Positions 8,759 to 17,297 of a stretch of 64,000 nucleotides of DNA are shown piece after piece. The notes under the pieces were generated by a model, which saw only the letters and a program-made list of their open reading frames with translations, ran no database searches and was not told the origin of the DNA. Source of the stretch: CAVWUA01 sp963758025 (lineage in GTDB: Bacteria; Planctomycetota; Planctomycetia; Isosphaerales; Isosphaeraceae); assembly GCA_963758025.1 (NCBI GenBank), contig CAVWUA010000004.1, positions 380,229-444,228 of the forward strand, read 5' to 3'. Position 1 is the first letter of the stretch. The number at the start of each line of letters is the position of its first letter. The position numbers and the translations under genes are program-made.

Positions 8759-9538
8759 ATGAAGATTTCATCGATGAGTCGGCTTCGCAGTTTGACATCG
8801 AATGTCACTGAGCGGATCCGCCAACTCCCACGCACAACCCGCATTTTCGCCGTTATATTCATTGTCGCCATGGTAACCGGAATTGCATACGCAGTCTATT
8901 GCGGAATACCAGATGACAATCCCAATGAATGCGTGGCGAAGGTTGATCCGAAGCGAGAGGACCAACTGACGATCTGGTGCATCGACGAGAATCCTGACGG
9001 GATAGCGATTGCGTTAAACGACCTCCGGCAAGCCCCCTGCCCGTTCACCGTCACTCGAGAGAGTGACTGCAAAGAAATCGGGCTCTTCATGGTGATCCGG
9101 GATCTCCTGGATAAAAATCGTAAGACGCGGATGTACTCATTCAATATCACAAGAGATATACCTTATATGAATATTCGCTTTCAATTTGCGACAGATGATA
9201 GTCTTGTCGCTGCATGGAAGCAGCTATTCCGGAGTTGCGTCGAGAAAAAGACTCTCGATGAACTGTCTTTGGAGTTGGTCGCGGCCGATCTGGGACCTTG
9301 GAATACATTCCTTCTCGAAAGGCTCGGTCCCAAGTTTTGTTTGGAAAACCCAGACCTCTTTATGCCGAAGTTGGTCGCGGCCGATCTGGCGTCTTGGAAT
9401 CCATTCCTACTCGAATGGCTCGGCCCCGAAGAATACATAAGCGACCTGGACCTCTTTGGACCGAAGTGGCTGAGCGACCTTTCGTGGCGCAAAGACCTGC
9501 GCCACGGATCTCGAACAATGTCGGAAGGGCGAAAATGA
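8759..9538 (+). CDS. Single-pass membrane protein with a duplicated 32-residue motif; may be the N-terminal part of the next gene
   Basis: I do not recognise the family. The 259-residue product has a basic N-terminus and one transmembrane segment at about residues 29-48 (IFAVIFIVAMVTGIAYAVYC), followed by a soluble domain. Near the end are two tandem copies of a 32-residue unit starting LVAADL, with shared features W-N-x-FLLE, LGP and DLF. These are encoded by two 96-base direct repeats at 9275-9370 and 9371-9466. The next gene starts one base after this stop. An alternative frame open from 9474 reads DLEQCRKGENEVVILAP into the next protein without a stop, so the two ORFs may be one gene broken by a frameshift near 9490. 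The region is AT-richer than its flanks. Confidence 0.55.
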   Translation: MKISSMSRLRSLTSNVTERIRQLPRTTRIFAVIFIVAMVTGIAYAVYCGIPDDNPNECVAKVDPKREDQLTIWCIDENPDGIAIALNDLRQAPCPFTVTRESDCKEIGLFMVIRDLLDKNRKTRMYSFNITRDIPYMNIRFQFATDDSLVAAWKQLFRSCVEKKTLDELSLELVAADLGPWNTFLLERLGPKFCLENPDLFMPKLVAADLASWNPFLLEWLGPEEYISDLDLFGPKWLSDLSWRKDLRHGSRTMSEGRK

Positions 9539-9539
9539 A

Positions 9540-12257
9540 GTGGTCATTCTCGCACCGACGACGAGCGACGCGATACCCGCGCTTTGGTTCTTATTGCAAG
9601 AAATGGTTCCCGAGGATGCTGCGTATCAACCGAAAATGATCAGTGCTGCGGCGACTTGGTCGGTCGTGGGCGACCCGAATCGTGTCTGCGCACCGTGCTC
9701 CAAGAGTGAGGAGCCCGAGTCTGGGGATATCAAGGCGGAAAATACCTGGGCGAACACGCTCAGCCGAGCCCTGGGCCACTCCGTGGATGGCGAGCACTTG
9801 CGACACGATACCGACGCATTTCGCGATCAAATTCACGACGCGACGGAGAAGGTCAGGCACCTCGCCAAGAACTTCATCCAATACCCCCAGTCGGACGAAC
9901 AATCGGCCAACGAGATGTACCGTCAACTGGTCAGCGTGCGCGGCAACCGGCGAGTGGCGATCTTGTATCGGGACGGGGAACCGACCACGGCGGAGCGTCG
10001 AGGTTCAACTGAGGAGCCGGACCGACGACTCTTCGGCCCGGCGTTGCGGGACGATTTCCGCATGCGCTTCCGTCGCGGTCGCGAGAAAAAGTTTCCATTC
10101 GTGGAATTCGACCGATTCCTCCACGCCCCCTTCGAGAAACGGCCCGAGGAGACCGAGGGAGAAAACGTCATATCGGACTGGGAGCGGAGGGTCGAAAAGA
10201 GGCTGACGCCCACCCTGAGGTTCTTTGAGCGGGAGCAGGTCGAGGCCATCGGGGTCTTCGGCGGCGCGGAGGAGAAACTCTTCATCCTGAACCTCGTCCG
10301 GAAGAACTTGCCCTCGGTCCAACTGTTCTCGGACGTGCCGGACTGGAAGCTCGAATCGCCTGATGCCCCCAGCGAATCGCCGTTGATGGGCGAGATCGCA
10401 CCGCCCAGTACCGAATCGGCAACGGATTACCAGCTCAACGGCATGCTCATCATATCGAACACGGCCCAGCCGAGGGACTGGGTGAGGGAAGAGTTCCTTG
10501 GCATGAATGAAATCAACAGAACCAGAAGCTCGCCTTTCCTACCAAATATTTACCGGTTTTTTACAAATCATATTATATTGAGACTTATCGATCTGCACCA
10601 GGCGGGTCGGTATTGTGAATTGAGCAGCGGGAAGGACCTGGAAAAATTCCTCCGCGAAGATGTAGAAATGGGATTCATCAAGAAAGAGCTGGGCAAGAAT
10701 GCTTCGGGCGATGGTAAAGGAGAGGTCTTGGTGATCCAGAGCGGGCGGCTTCGACCGATCACCTATTGGGGGAAGTCGGTGGGGACGATTCTCGCCACGA
10801 TCCTGGCGGTGGTGTTGCCCTTCGTCCTGATCGAACTCATCCAACCCAGAGAGGCACCCAGCCCGAAGCCCACGACGGAAGTCTTGACGACGCTCGACGT
10901 GATACTCAAGAATCCCTGGGGAAATAGAGCCCGGTCGAGTCGTGCGGGACCGGACTCCTCGAACGAATCCCCGAGCGGGGAAGTATCGAGGGGCGGGGAC
11001 AACGCGATTTCGGAACCCGCCGACGGCCCCTCTCGTGACACCTTATCGAATCATGAAGTGCCACCAAGGACCGCTGACGCATCCCAGCCACTGTCCGTCC
11101 GACACTTGCTCCAATTAGTCATGATCCTCGTCTTGCTCGCGGTCGTCCCGCTCATTGCCATCGCGGTGGACACACTCTATCTAACTCTTCCGATCAGTCC
11201 GAGCATCCTGCCCGATGGCCAGAGCATCCTTCCGACACTCTACCTTTATCAAGTCGTCGGGATCCTCGCGCTCTATCTCCCTTTTCATTTCAAGGAGGAT
11301 ATCCATGGTCGCGGGCGACCTCGGCCGCAGACGGCGGGTACGGGCGATAATTTACAATTCTTGGGCCTCCTGCGGTGGTCTCCCCCGCTGGAAAAGGAGC
11401 GGGAGGAGCGGTTCAACGATTTCATCAAGAGATGGATCCAGGAGGATGTGAACCCGAACCTGCGGTGCGACAGCCGCGAGAACCTATTCGCCCTGCTTGC
11501 GGCGGGCTTTCTAACAATTTTAGACTATTCCGCGGGAATCCCGATCGCCGGAAGTCCCGGTTGGACCAAAGTTATCTTCCTCATTTACGAATTCGTGGTC
11601 TTGTATCTCGTGATTTGCACCGGGATCATCTTCATCGACATGGCCCGCGCCGTCGTCTTCCTCAAGCGGAGGCTCCAGAGCCTCGAAGCGCGGGCGGAAG
11701 AGAATAATTTCCTACAGGCGATGACGCCGGACAGTATTCACCGGCTTGGCACGATCTTCATCGGAGTTGTGACTTACGCCTTGGTCCTTTTCACCCTCCT
11801 CCTCATCTCACGAATCTCGTATCTCGGGATGGCACGCTGGCGATGGACCATCCACCTGAGTACCCGTCTCGACAAGGTTCTCGACCTCCCTCTCCCTGAA
11901 TCGTTCCCCGTCCCCCTAGGGACTGTCCTATTCGCCGTGGTGTTGGGACTGATTCTCGGCTATTGGTTTTTCTGCTATCGCGTCTTCTCGGGTTTGATCA
12001 TCTCGATGAAGATGGCCCGCCTGCTGGAACTGGACAAACGCCGGCTCGCTCAATCCATCGAGAGGGAAAAGTGGAGTGAGGAATTCGACAAGGATCGGCA
12101 AGCAATCCAAAACATCTCGGAGCAACCGTGGAGGCCCGCAGGCTCCCGGCAGGCCCAGGTGGCGCTAGCCATCGCCTTGCTGACGCCGTTGCTGTCCATG
12201 CTTCTAGGCCCCTGGGGTGCGATCGTGACTAAGGCCCTCTCGAGTTTCTTCAAATGA
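9540..12257 (+). CDS. Large polytopic membrane protein with an N-terminal periplasmic-binding-protein-like domain
   Basis: The 905-residue frame starts at a GTG. Residues ~1-340 resemble a type-1 periplasmic-binding (ligand receptor) fold: VVILAPTTSD at the start, FIQYPQSDEQSANEMYRQLV followed by RRVAILYRDG, then LRFFEREQVEAIGVFGGAEEKLFIL. About eight hydrophobic segments follow, near residues 415-437, 525-548, 568-585, 650-668, 680-700, 735-760, 790-815 and 878-900. A Ser/Pro-rich linker lies between the first two. A short charged helix (ELDKRRLAQSIEREKWSEEFDKDRQ) precedes the last segment. No kinase, GGDEF or transporter ATPase motif is visible, so a ligand-sensing or transport role is inference. 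The GTG start cuts into what looks like a beta strand, supporting fusion with the preceding ORF. The stop overlaps the next start as ATGA. Confidence 0.6.
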   Translation: MVILAPTTSDAIPALWFLLQEMVPEDAAYQPKMISAAATWSVVGDPNRVCAPCSKSEEPESGDIKAENTWANTLSRALGHSVDGEHLRHDTDAFRDQIHDATEKVRHLAKNFIQYPQSDEQSANEMYRQLVSVRGNRRVAILYRDGEPTTAERRGSTEEPDRRLFGPALRDDFRMRFRRGREKKFPFVEFDRFLHAPFEKRPEETEGENVISDWERRVEKRLTPTLRFFEREQVEAIGVFGGAEEKLFILNLVRKNLPSVQLFSDVPDWKLESPDAPSESPLMGEIAPPSTESATDYQLNGMLIISNTAQPRDWVREEFLGMNEINRTRSSPFLPNIYRFFTNHIILRLIDLHQAGRYCELSSGKDLEKFLREDVEMGFIKKELGKNASGDGKGEVLVIQSGRLRPITYWGKSVGTILATILAVVLPFVLIELIQPREAPSPKPTTEVLTTLDVILKNPWGNRARSSRAGPDSSNESPSGEVSRGGDNAISEPADGPSRDTLSNHEVPPRTADASQPLSVRHLLQLVMILVLLAVVPLIAIAVDTLYLTLPISPSILPDGQSILPTLYLYQVVGILALYLPFHFKEDIHGRGRPRPQTAGTGDNLQFLGLLRWSPPLEKEREERFNDFIKRWIQEDVNPNLRCDSRENLFALLAAGFLTILDYSAGIPIAGSPGWTKVIFLIYEFVVLYLVICTGIIFIDMARAVVFLKRRLQSLEARAEENNFLQAMTPDSIHRLGTIFIGVVTYALVLFTLLLISRISYLGMARWRWTIHLSTRLDKVLDLPLPESFPVPLGTVLFAVVLGLILGYWFFCYRVFSGLIISMKMARLLELDKRRLAQSIEREKWSEEFDKDRQAIQNISEQPWRPAGSRQAQVALAIALLTPLLSMLLGPWGAIVTKALSSFFK

Positions 12258-13130
12258 CAGCATACACACAAACCTCGAACGAAGTCTCGGATGAGAACAG
12301 CCGGGCAGTCATCCTGGAACGGTTCCGTCAAAAGGTCGCCGAGGGACGGCCGATCATCGGCGGCGGCGCGGGGACGGGCTTGAGCGCCAAGTGCGCGGAG
12401 GCCGGCGGGATCGACCTGATCATCATTTATAACTCCGGCCGCTACCGCATGGCCGGTCGGGGGAGCCTGGCGGGGCTGATGCCGTATGGCGATGCCAACG
12501 CGATCGTCATGGAGATGGCGCGTGAGGTCCTGCCGGTCGTGCGTTATACGCCCGTGCTGGCGGGTGTCTGCGGCACCGATCCGTTCCGCGTGATGAAGCG
12601 GTTCCTGGTCGAGGTGCGCGACGCGGGGTTCGCCGGCGTGCAGAACTTCCCAACCGTCGGCCTGGTCGACGGTCAATTCCGCCGCGGCCTGGAAGAAACC
12701 GGGATGGGCTACGACAAGGAAGTCGCCATGATTGCCCAGGCGCGGGAAATGGATCTCCTAACCTGCCCCTACGTTCACAACGCGGACGAGGCCCGCGCCA
12801 TGGCCGAGGCCGGGGCCGACGTTCTCGTGCCCCACGTCGGCCTGACAACCAAGGGAATGATCGGCGCAGTCGGCGCTCGATCTGGAGGAGGCGGCCCGCC
12901 GCGTGCAGGCGATGGCCGACGCCGCCTGGAGCGTGCGGCCCGATCTGCTCGTGCTCTGCCACGGCGGACCGATCGCCGAGCCGGAGGATGCGGCGGAGGT
13001 CTTCCGTCGCACCCAGGGCATCGCCGGGTTCTTCGGCGCGAGCAGCATCGAGCGGCTCCCGACCGAGCCGGCCATCGTCGGTCAGGTCCAGGCCTTCACC
13101 CGGCTAAGCCTCGGGAGCCCCAAGGCGTGA
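12254..13130 (+). CDS. Phosphoenolpyruvate-hydrolase-family TIM-barrel protein, one frameshift
   Basis: The product (~290 residues after repair) is a TIM barrel of the PEP-hydrolase-like family that accompanies Tm-1-like proteins. Diagnostic stretches are IIGGGAGTGLSAKCAEAGG, IYNSGRYRMAGRGSLAGL, VLAGVCGTDPF and FFGASSIERLPTEPAI. One frameshift near 12870 joins IGA to LDLEEAARRVQAMADAAW. The annotated start overlaps the upstream stop by four bases (ATGA). The first ~15 residues (TAYTQTSNEVSDEN) are poor in family-like sequence and may come from the inserted cassette, so the ancestral start could differ. The 3' end overlaps the convergent gene at 13104 by 27 bases. Physiological role is not established. 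Confidence 0.8.
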
Positions 13131-13373
13131 GGCCAGGGCGCGGCCCTGCTCGGTCTCCGGGTCGTCGTCGCCGAACTCTTCCCACCACTCGATGTCGTCG
13201 AGGCGTTCGATCTCCTCCCGGTCCTCCGCCTCCCGGTGCTCCGAGACGGGTTCGACGGCCTCCTCGACGATCGAGACGGTGATGACCGCCCGGCCGGCCG
13301 GCAGATCCGCCGGCAGTTGCAGGGCCACGTAACGATCCTCGGGAATGACGACCTCAGTCCGGTAGCGTCGCAC
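13104..13373 (-). CDS. Small acidic conserved-looking protein of unknown function
   Basis: This 89-residue protein starts at a GTG preceded by GGGGAGG at 5-base spacing, which decides the start over an ATG 45 bases upstream. It begins MRRYRTEVVIPEDRYVALQL and has a short beta-rich N-terminal half (AGRAVITVSIVEEAV). The C-terminal half is very acidic (DDIEWWEEFGDDDPETEQ). The shape resembles small antitoxin-like or AbrB-like proteins, but no toxin gene is adjacent and I cannot assign a family. It is convergent with, and overlaps, the PEP-hydrolase-like gene. Confidence 0.55.
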   Translation of the reverse strand: MRRYRTEVVIPEDRYVALQLPADLPAGRAVITVSIVEEAVEPVSEHREAEDREEIERLDDIEWWEEFGDDDPETEQGRALASRLGAPEA

Positions 13374-13463
13374 GGCAACCTCCCCATGCGTCGAGCAGCA
13401 CACGTTGCGTCCAGTCACGATTGGAGACGGCGACGAAGGCGGAGCCGCGGGGCTTGCCTCCGC

Positions 13464-13931
13464 TCAATGCTCGGGGTGAGCCGCCTTGCCCAGAACGAGC
13501 GTCTGGGTTCGGCCCTCTTGCACAGCCTTGCCATGCTGGTTGACCAGCCGGCGATGCCAGGTGACCACCGCGCGTCGCCCCCGCGTCCGGGGCTCGATCT
13601 GCTCCACCCGCGAAACGACGCGAATCGTATCACCAAAAGCGATCGGCTCGTGGAAGGTCCATTCCAGGATCGACAGGAAGGCCAGGGTTTGCACGCGAGG
13701 CGCCTGGCTTCCCAGGCCGCTGGCGATCGCTAGTCCTAGCAATCCGTGGGCCACCGGCTTGCCGAATGGCCCCTGAGAGGCGAATTCGTGATCGCAATGA
13801 AGCGGGTTGAAATCTCCGGAGAGGCCAGCGAAGGCCGTCACGTCAGCTTCGGTGACGGTTCGCGCCGGGCTCTCCCACTCATCGCCCGGCACCAGGTCAT
13901 CAAAGAGCAAAACCGGCTGAACGTGTCGCAC
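13464..13931 (-). CDS. MaoC-family hotdog-fold dehydratase (enoyl-CoA hydratase type)
   Basis: The 155-residue protein contains the MaoC/hydratase-2 signature: FAGLSGDFNPLHCD with the catalytic Asp and His (D-x4-H), followed by FGKPVAHGLLGLAIASGL. The hot-dog fold continues to a typical C-terminal strand (GKAVQEGRTQTLVLG). It is cytoplasmic and likely hydrates or dehydrates an acyl-CoA or acyl thioester. No fatty-acid genes are nearby. It diverges from the ANTAR regulator gene across a 282-base region that should hold both promoters. Confidence 0.85.
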   Translation of the reverse strand: MRHVQPVLLFDDLVPGDEWESPARTVTEADVTAFAGLSGDFNPLHCDHEFASQGPFGKPVAHGLLGLAIASGLGSQAPRVQTLAFLSILEWTFHEPIAFGDTIRVVSRVEQIEPRTRGRRAVVTWHRRLVNQHGKAVQEGRTQTLVLGKAAHPEH

Positions 13932-14213
13932 CGATCCGGATCCTCAAGCTCTGACACCTCAAATCGTTCCGTTTGGGTATGAATTCTGCATGGTGACTGT
14001 CGTCAAGTCAAGTCAGTTGATCGTGGAGAAGAACCAGAACTTCCGCGGTTCTGACCCGGGATCGGTGACTTGCCGCTTGCTACTCCATTCGTTAGACGGA
14101 ACAATTGAAAGAGGTTTTTGCGCACTCCTTACAGTCCCGATGCGGGGACACAGAGGGCGGAGGCATTCCGTATGCACCGTCTGTGACGGAGGTCGCGCGA
14201 GGAGAGAGCCGCC

Positions 14214-14915
14214 ATGAGTCGCCCTTGGAAAGTGTTGATCGCCGATGATGAACGGCCGGTCGCGGCCGGATTGCAAGGACAGTTGGAAGCGCTGGGATAC
14301 GACGTGGTCGCCGTGGTGGACGATGGGCATCGCGCAATCGACATCTGCCGGCGGACCCTGCCCGACGTGGTCCTGATGGACATCGAGATGCCCGGGCTGG
14401 ATGGCCTGTCAGCCGCCCGGCAGATTGCCAAGGACCCGGGAACCCCCGTGATCATTCTGACGGCTCACGGCCACCCGAACCTGGTGGACCAGGCGATCCA
14501 GGGGGGGGTGATCCAGTACTTGCTGAAGCCCGTCACCAGCCCGGCCCTGCACGCCGCCATCCAGACCGCCACGGCCCAGGCCCAGAAGCTCAACGAGGAA
14601 CGCGCGCGGGCCGATAGCCTGGAGGTGACCCTCCACGAACGCAAGCTGATCGAGCGGGCCAAGGGCATTCTCATGACCCGCCGCAACTTGACCGAGCCCG
14701 AGGCCTTCCGGTTCCTGCAGCGACAGAGCCAGGACAAGCGAATGCCCATGGCCAAGCTCGCCGAGTCGATCGTGCAGGCCGATGAGTTCTTCGAGCCCGC
14801 GCCCGATCACCACAGCACGCCGCGGCACTCCTCCAACACCGCGCGAATGATCGATCCCGGCCGGCGAACACCATTATTATATCATATAGAGATATATGAA
14901 TTATACGTGCCGTGA
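14214..14915 (+). CDS. ANTAR-domain response regulator (AmiR/NasT type)
   Basis: The 233-residue protein has a complete receiver domain (residues ~5-120): acidic pocket D11/D12, phospho-acceptor D56 in VVLMDIEMPG, T83 and K105 in LLKPV. A helical linker is followed by an ANTAR RNA-binding domain (~135-195) with the signature ERKLIERAKGILMTRRNL and a closing LAESIV. Proteins of this type act as antiterminators by binding paired RNA hairpins in leader transcripts. A ~35-residue C-terminal tail ends in an AT-rich stretch. GAGGAGAG precedes the ATG. Two histidine kinases (15644 and 17216) are the obvious candidate partners. I could not find a paired-hairpin target by eye. Confidence 0.9.
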   Translation: MSRPWKVLIADDERPVAAGLQGQLEALGYDVVAVVDDGHRAIDICRRTLPDVVLMDIEMPGLDGLSAARQIAKDPGTPVIILTAHGHPNLVDQAIQGGVIQYLLKPVTSPALHAAIQTATAQAQKLNEERARADSLEVTLHERKLIERAKGILMTRRNLTEPEAFRFLQRQSQDKRMPMAKLAESIVQADEFFEPAPDHHSTPRHSSNTARMIDPGRRTPLLYHIEIYELYVP

Positions 14916-15048
14916 TTTGAGAGTGTTTATCCAAGATTGTTGTTTGACAGACCGCCACCGGAACGCTAGCCTGAACTGGATAAGAACGGGCGGGGATGTC
15001 GAGTGAATCGAACACCCAGCCCGGGCTTTCCTCAAATCGTTTCGAATC

Positions 15049-15375
15049 ATGGAGGGCAAGCGGTTCCATCGCAACGACGGAACCCGGACCTCCCCTGGCT
15101 TCCGGGGGGTTGTCATGGCTTTGACGCATGCAGGACGGATGGACTCCTGGCGCCTTCCGCTGAACGACAGGGCGCTAGCCGAACGAATCGAAGACAATAT
15201 CGAGCGCAAGGCGTGTGGACGCATCCGCGATCTGCGCGTCGTCTGCTGGGGCAACACGATCATCCTCAACGGTCGCTCCCGTACCCATCACGCCAAGCAA
15301 CTGGCGCAAGCGGCCGTGCTCGACTTAACCGACACCCATGCCATCGTGACCAACCAGATCGTCGTCCGCTATTGA
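15049..15375 (+). CDS. BON-domain protein
   Basis: The frame encodes 108 residues; an internal ATG at 15115 (MALTHAGRMDS) is an equally plausible start and would give 86 residues. The core reads LAERIEDNIERKACGRIRDLRVVCWGNTIILNGRS and ends AAVLDLTDTHAIVTNQIVVR. This is the BON fold (one helix, then strands with the central glycine) found in OsmY-like and phospholipid-binding proteins. No signal peptide is evident. It sits between the ANTAR regulator and the first histidine kinase, which suggests shared regulation, but no function can be assigned. Confidence 0.65.
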   Translation: MEGKRFHRNDGTRTSPGFRGVVMALTHAGRMDSWRLPLNDRALAERIEDNIERKACGRIRDLRVVCWGNTIILNGRSRTHHAKQLAQAAVLDLTDTHAIVTNQIVVRY

Positions 15376-15643
15376 GTTCAGCAGAACAAAGGGCAGATTT
15401 CAGACTCCAGATCTTCGAAGAGGCAAGGAACTACTGAAATCTGGAATGTGCCGTTTGCCATGCTGCGGTCAGAAACATCGCCCCACCGGGCACGGATGTT
15501 TTGACGCCAACGGATGCCCTCGTACGCGCATCCCGCCCGATCCCGGATCGGACGGCCGCTCGCTTTGCGACCCTCGGCCGGTGGCCGGTCCTCACACGCG
15601 ATTCGCGACCCTTCCGCCCAGTCGACATGGAACAGAGAGCAAC

Positions 15644-16425
15644 ATGGATGATCGTGGTCAGTCGATACAAGCCGACCGTGCCGTCTCGGAACCGACGGAT
15701 GACGGAAATCTTCGCGACTTATTCCCGCAATTGAGCCAGGAGTTATGTGAGCCCTTGACCGCGCTGCGGGAGCGTTTCGCGCACTTCCATTGCGATGGAA
15801 CCTCACCCCATTCGGAGGCTGAGGATGGTCAGTTGAAGGAGATGGAGGCGATCTGCGACGATCTCATCCGCCTGACCGAGAACTATCTCGGCTACGCGGC
15901 GGTCGGCGCGGCGCGCGTCCGGTCCGCTACGCGAGCGTGCCGCTCCGGGAACTGATCGGCGAGGTGGACCGGCAGTTCGCCGCGGAAGCTGCGTCGAAGG
16001 GAATCACCTGGCGGTGCTCGACGGACGCGCGAGGCGCTGTCGTGACCGACGCCTGGCGAGCCCGTCAGTTGATCGGCCATCTGGTCGAGAATGCCCTGGG
16101 GTACACACCCGAGGGTGGCGGTGTTGTGGTTTCCTCCCGACTGGAACGCCGCTCCTGGGAGATCCACGTCTCGGACACGGGACCGGGAATCGCCCCGGAG
16201 GACGTGCCCAAGGTCTTCGAACCGTTCGTCCGGTTTCCGCATTCGGGCCGGAAACGCGCGATGGACACCCATGGCCTCGGCCTGACCATCTGCCGCGTCC
16301 TGGTCGAGCAGATGGGGGGGCAGATCACGATCCGCCCCGCCAGCGGCGGAGGAACCCAGGTCCTCGTGCGCCTGCCTTTCCCCGACAGAGCGTCGTGGAG
16401 TGAGCGAGACGGACACGAGGATTAG
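15644..16425 (+). CDS. Soluble histidine-kinase-like protein lacking the H-box histidine, one frameshift
   Basis: The ~260-residue product has a HisKA-like helix region followed by a good HATPase_c domain: N box IGHLVENALGYTPEGGG, G1 box VSDTGPGIAPEDV, F box KVFEPFVRF and G2 box THGLGLTICRVLV. The H-box aligns as LSQELCEPLTALRERF to the canonical SHELRTPLTAIR, with Gln32 (codon 15737-15739) where the phosphorylatable His should be. There are no membrane segments. A single frameshift near 15912 separates the two halves (VGAARV then RYASVPLRELIGEV). The start ATG at 15644 was chosen because the H-box region follows at normal distance. It may be a phosphatase or pseudokinase partner of the ANTAR regulator; this is inference. 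Confidence 0.75.
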
Positions 16426-16434
16426 AGAGGATGT

Positions 16435-16478
16435 TCCCGTCCCGCGAACCGACGGACGACGCGGTCCGCGGGACGGGA
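16435..16478. terminator. Hairpin between convergent kinase genes
   Basis: A 12-bp inverted repeat (TCCCGTCCCGCG with CGCGGGACGGGA) encloses a 20-base loop that can pair further (ACCG with CGGT). It lies between the stop codons of the two convergent kinase genes and can act on both strands. There is no T-run, so efficient intrinsic termination is uncertain. Confidence 0.5.
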
Positions 16479-17216
16479 TCAACTGTTCGAGCGAATAGGA
16501 TTCCCTTGCGCTGACAAGGATTCGACACAGAGGCGGACCTTGGTGCCTTCGCCGGGCTGGCTTCGGAGCGCCAGGGTGCCGTGGTGGCGCCGCCAGATTC
16601 CGTTGGCGATGCTCAAGCCGACCCCGACGTGGCCCTTCTTGGTCGTGAAGAATGGCTCGACGGCCCGCTCCTGGGCTGTCACGGCCATCCCCTGCCCCGT
16701 ATCGCGCAGTTCCAGAACGACCCAGCCGTGGTCGTCCTTCGCGGTGGTCAATTCGATCAGGCCACCTGTCTTGGGCATCGCCTCGTAGGCATTCGAGAGC
16801 AGGTGGCCCAGCATCGTCCGCAGTTGGGGCTCGTTGCCCTGGATGGGGGGTACGGGAGCCAGGTGGGTGGCCCACTGAACGTTCACACCGGGACCGTCCT
16901 GCCGTTCCTGCGCCACCACGTCCGCCACCAGCTGATCGAGCGCGACCAATGATTCACCAATGGCCGTGGCCATGCGAGAGTAGTCGATGAGGCGTCGGGC
17001 CACGGTCGAGGCATCCAGCGAGGTGCGGATGATCGTCTCGGCCATCACTTTCGGATCGATCCGACCGGGGGGCGCATCGGCCAGGAGCCGGAGCAGCTCG
17101 GCGTTGCTGACGATCGCGCTGAAGGCGTTGATTACATGATGGCCGACCCCTGAGGCAAGTTGACCAAGTTCGTTGTATTGCGTGATGACATTCGAGAGCT
17201 GTTCATCTTGGGACAT
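16479..17216 (-). CDS. Soluble sensor histidine kinase
   Basis: The 245-residue cytoplasmic protein is intact. The H-box LGQLASGVGHHVINAFSAI (His26) is of the NtrB/ZraS style, with GHHVINAF where AHEINNPL is usual. The ATPase domain shows the N box (MLGHLLSNAYEAM), G1 (LRDTGQGM), F (EPFFTTKKG) and G2 (VGVGLSIANGIW) motifs. There is no sensor domain and no membrane segment, so input must come through the first ~15 residues or a partner. It converges on the kinase-like gene at 15644 and lies 2.3 kb from the ANTAR regulator. Phosphotransfer to that regulator is a reasonable but untested idea. Confidence 0.85.
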   Translation of the reverse strand: MSQDEQLSNVITQYNELGQLASGVGHHVINAFSAIVSNAELLRLLADAPPGRIDPKVMAETIIRTSLDASTVARRLIDYSRMATAIGESLVALDQLVADVVAQERQDGPGVNVQWATHLAPVPPIQGNEPQLRTMLGHLLSNAYEAMPKTGGLIELTTAKDDHGWVVLELRDTGQGMAVTAQERAVEPFFTTKKGHVGVGLSIANGIWRRHHGTLALRSQPGEGTKVRLCVESLSAQGNPIRSNS

Positions 17217-17297
17217 GATTGACTTCTATCCGAAACGGACCTCGGGGGGAGAGAACACCGAGGACGAGGAAACCGTCGCAGGCTGCCACGACTCGGG

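Noticed and set aside
13104..13373. Toxin-antitoxin pair
   Set aside because: The small acidic protein has antitoxin-like proportions, but no adjacent toxin-like gene exists.
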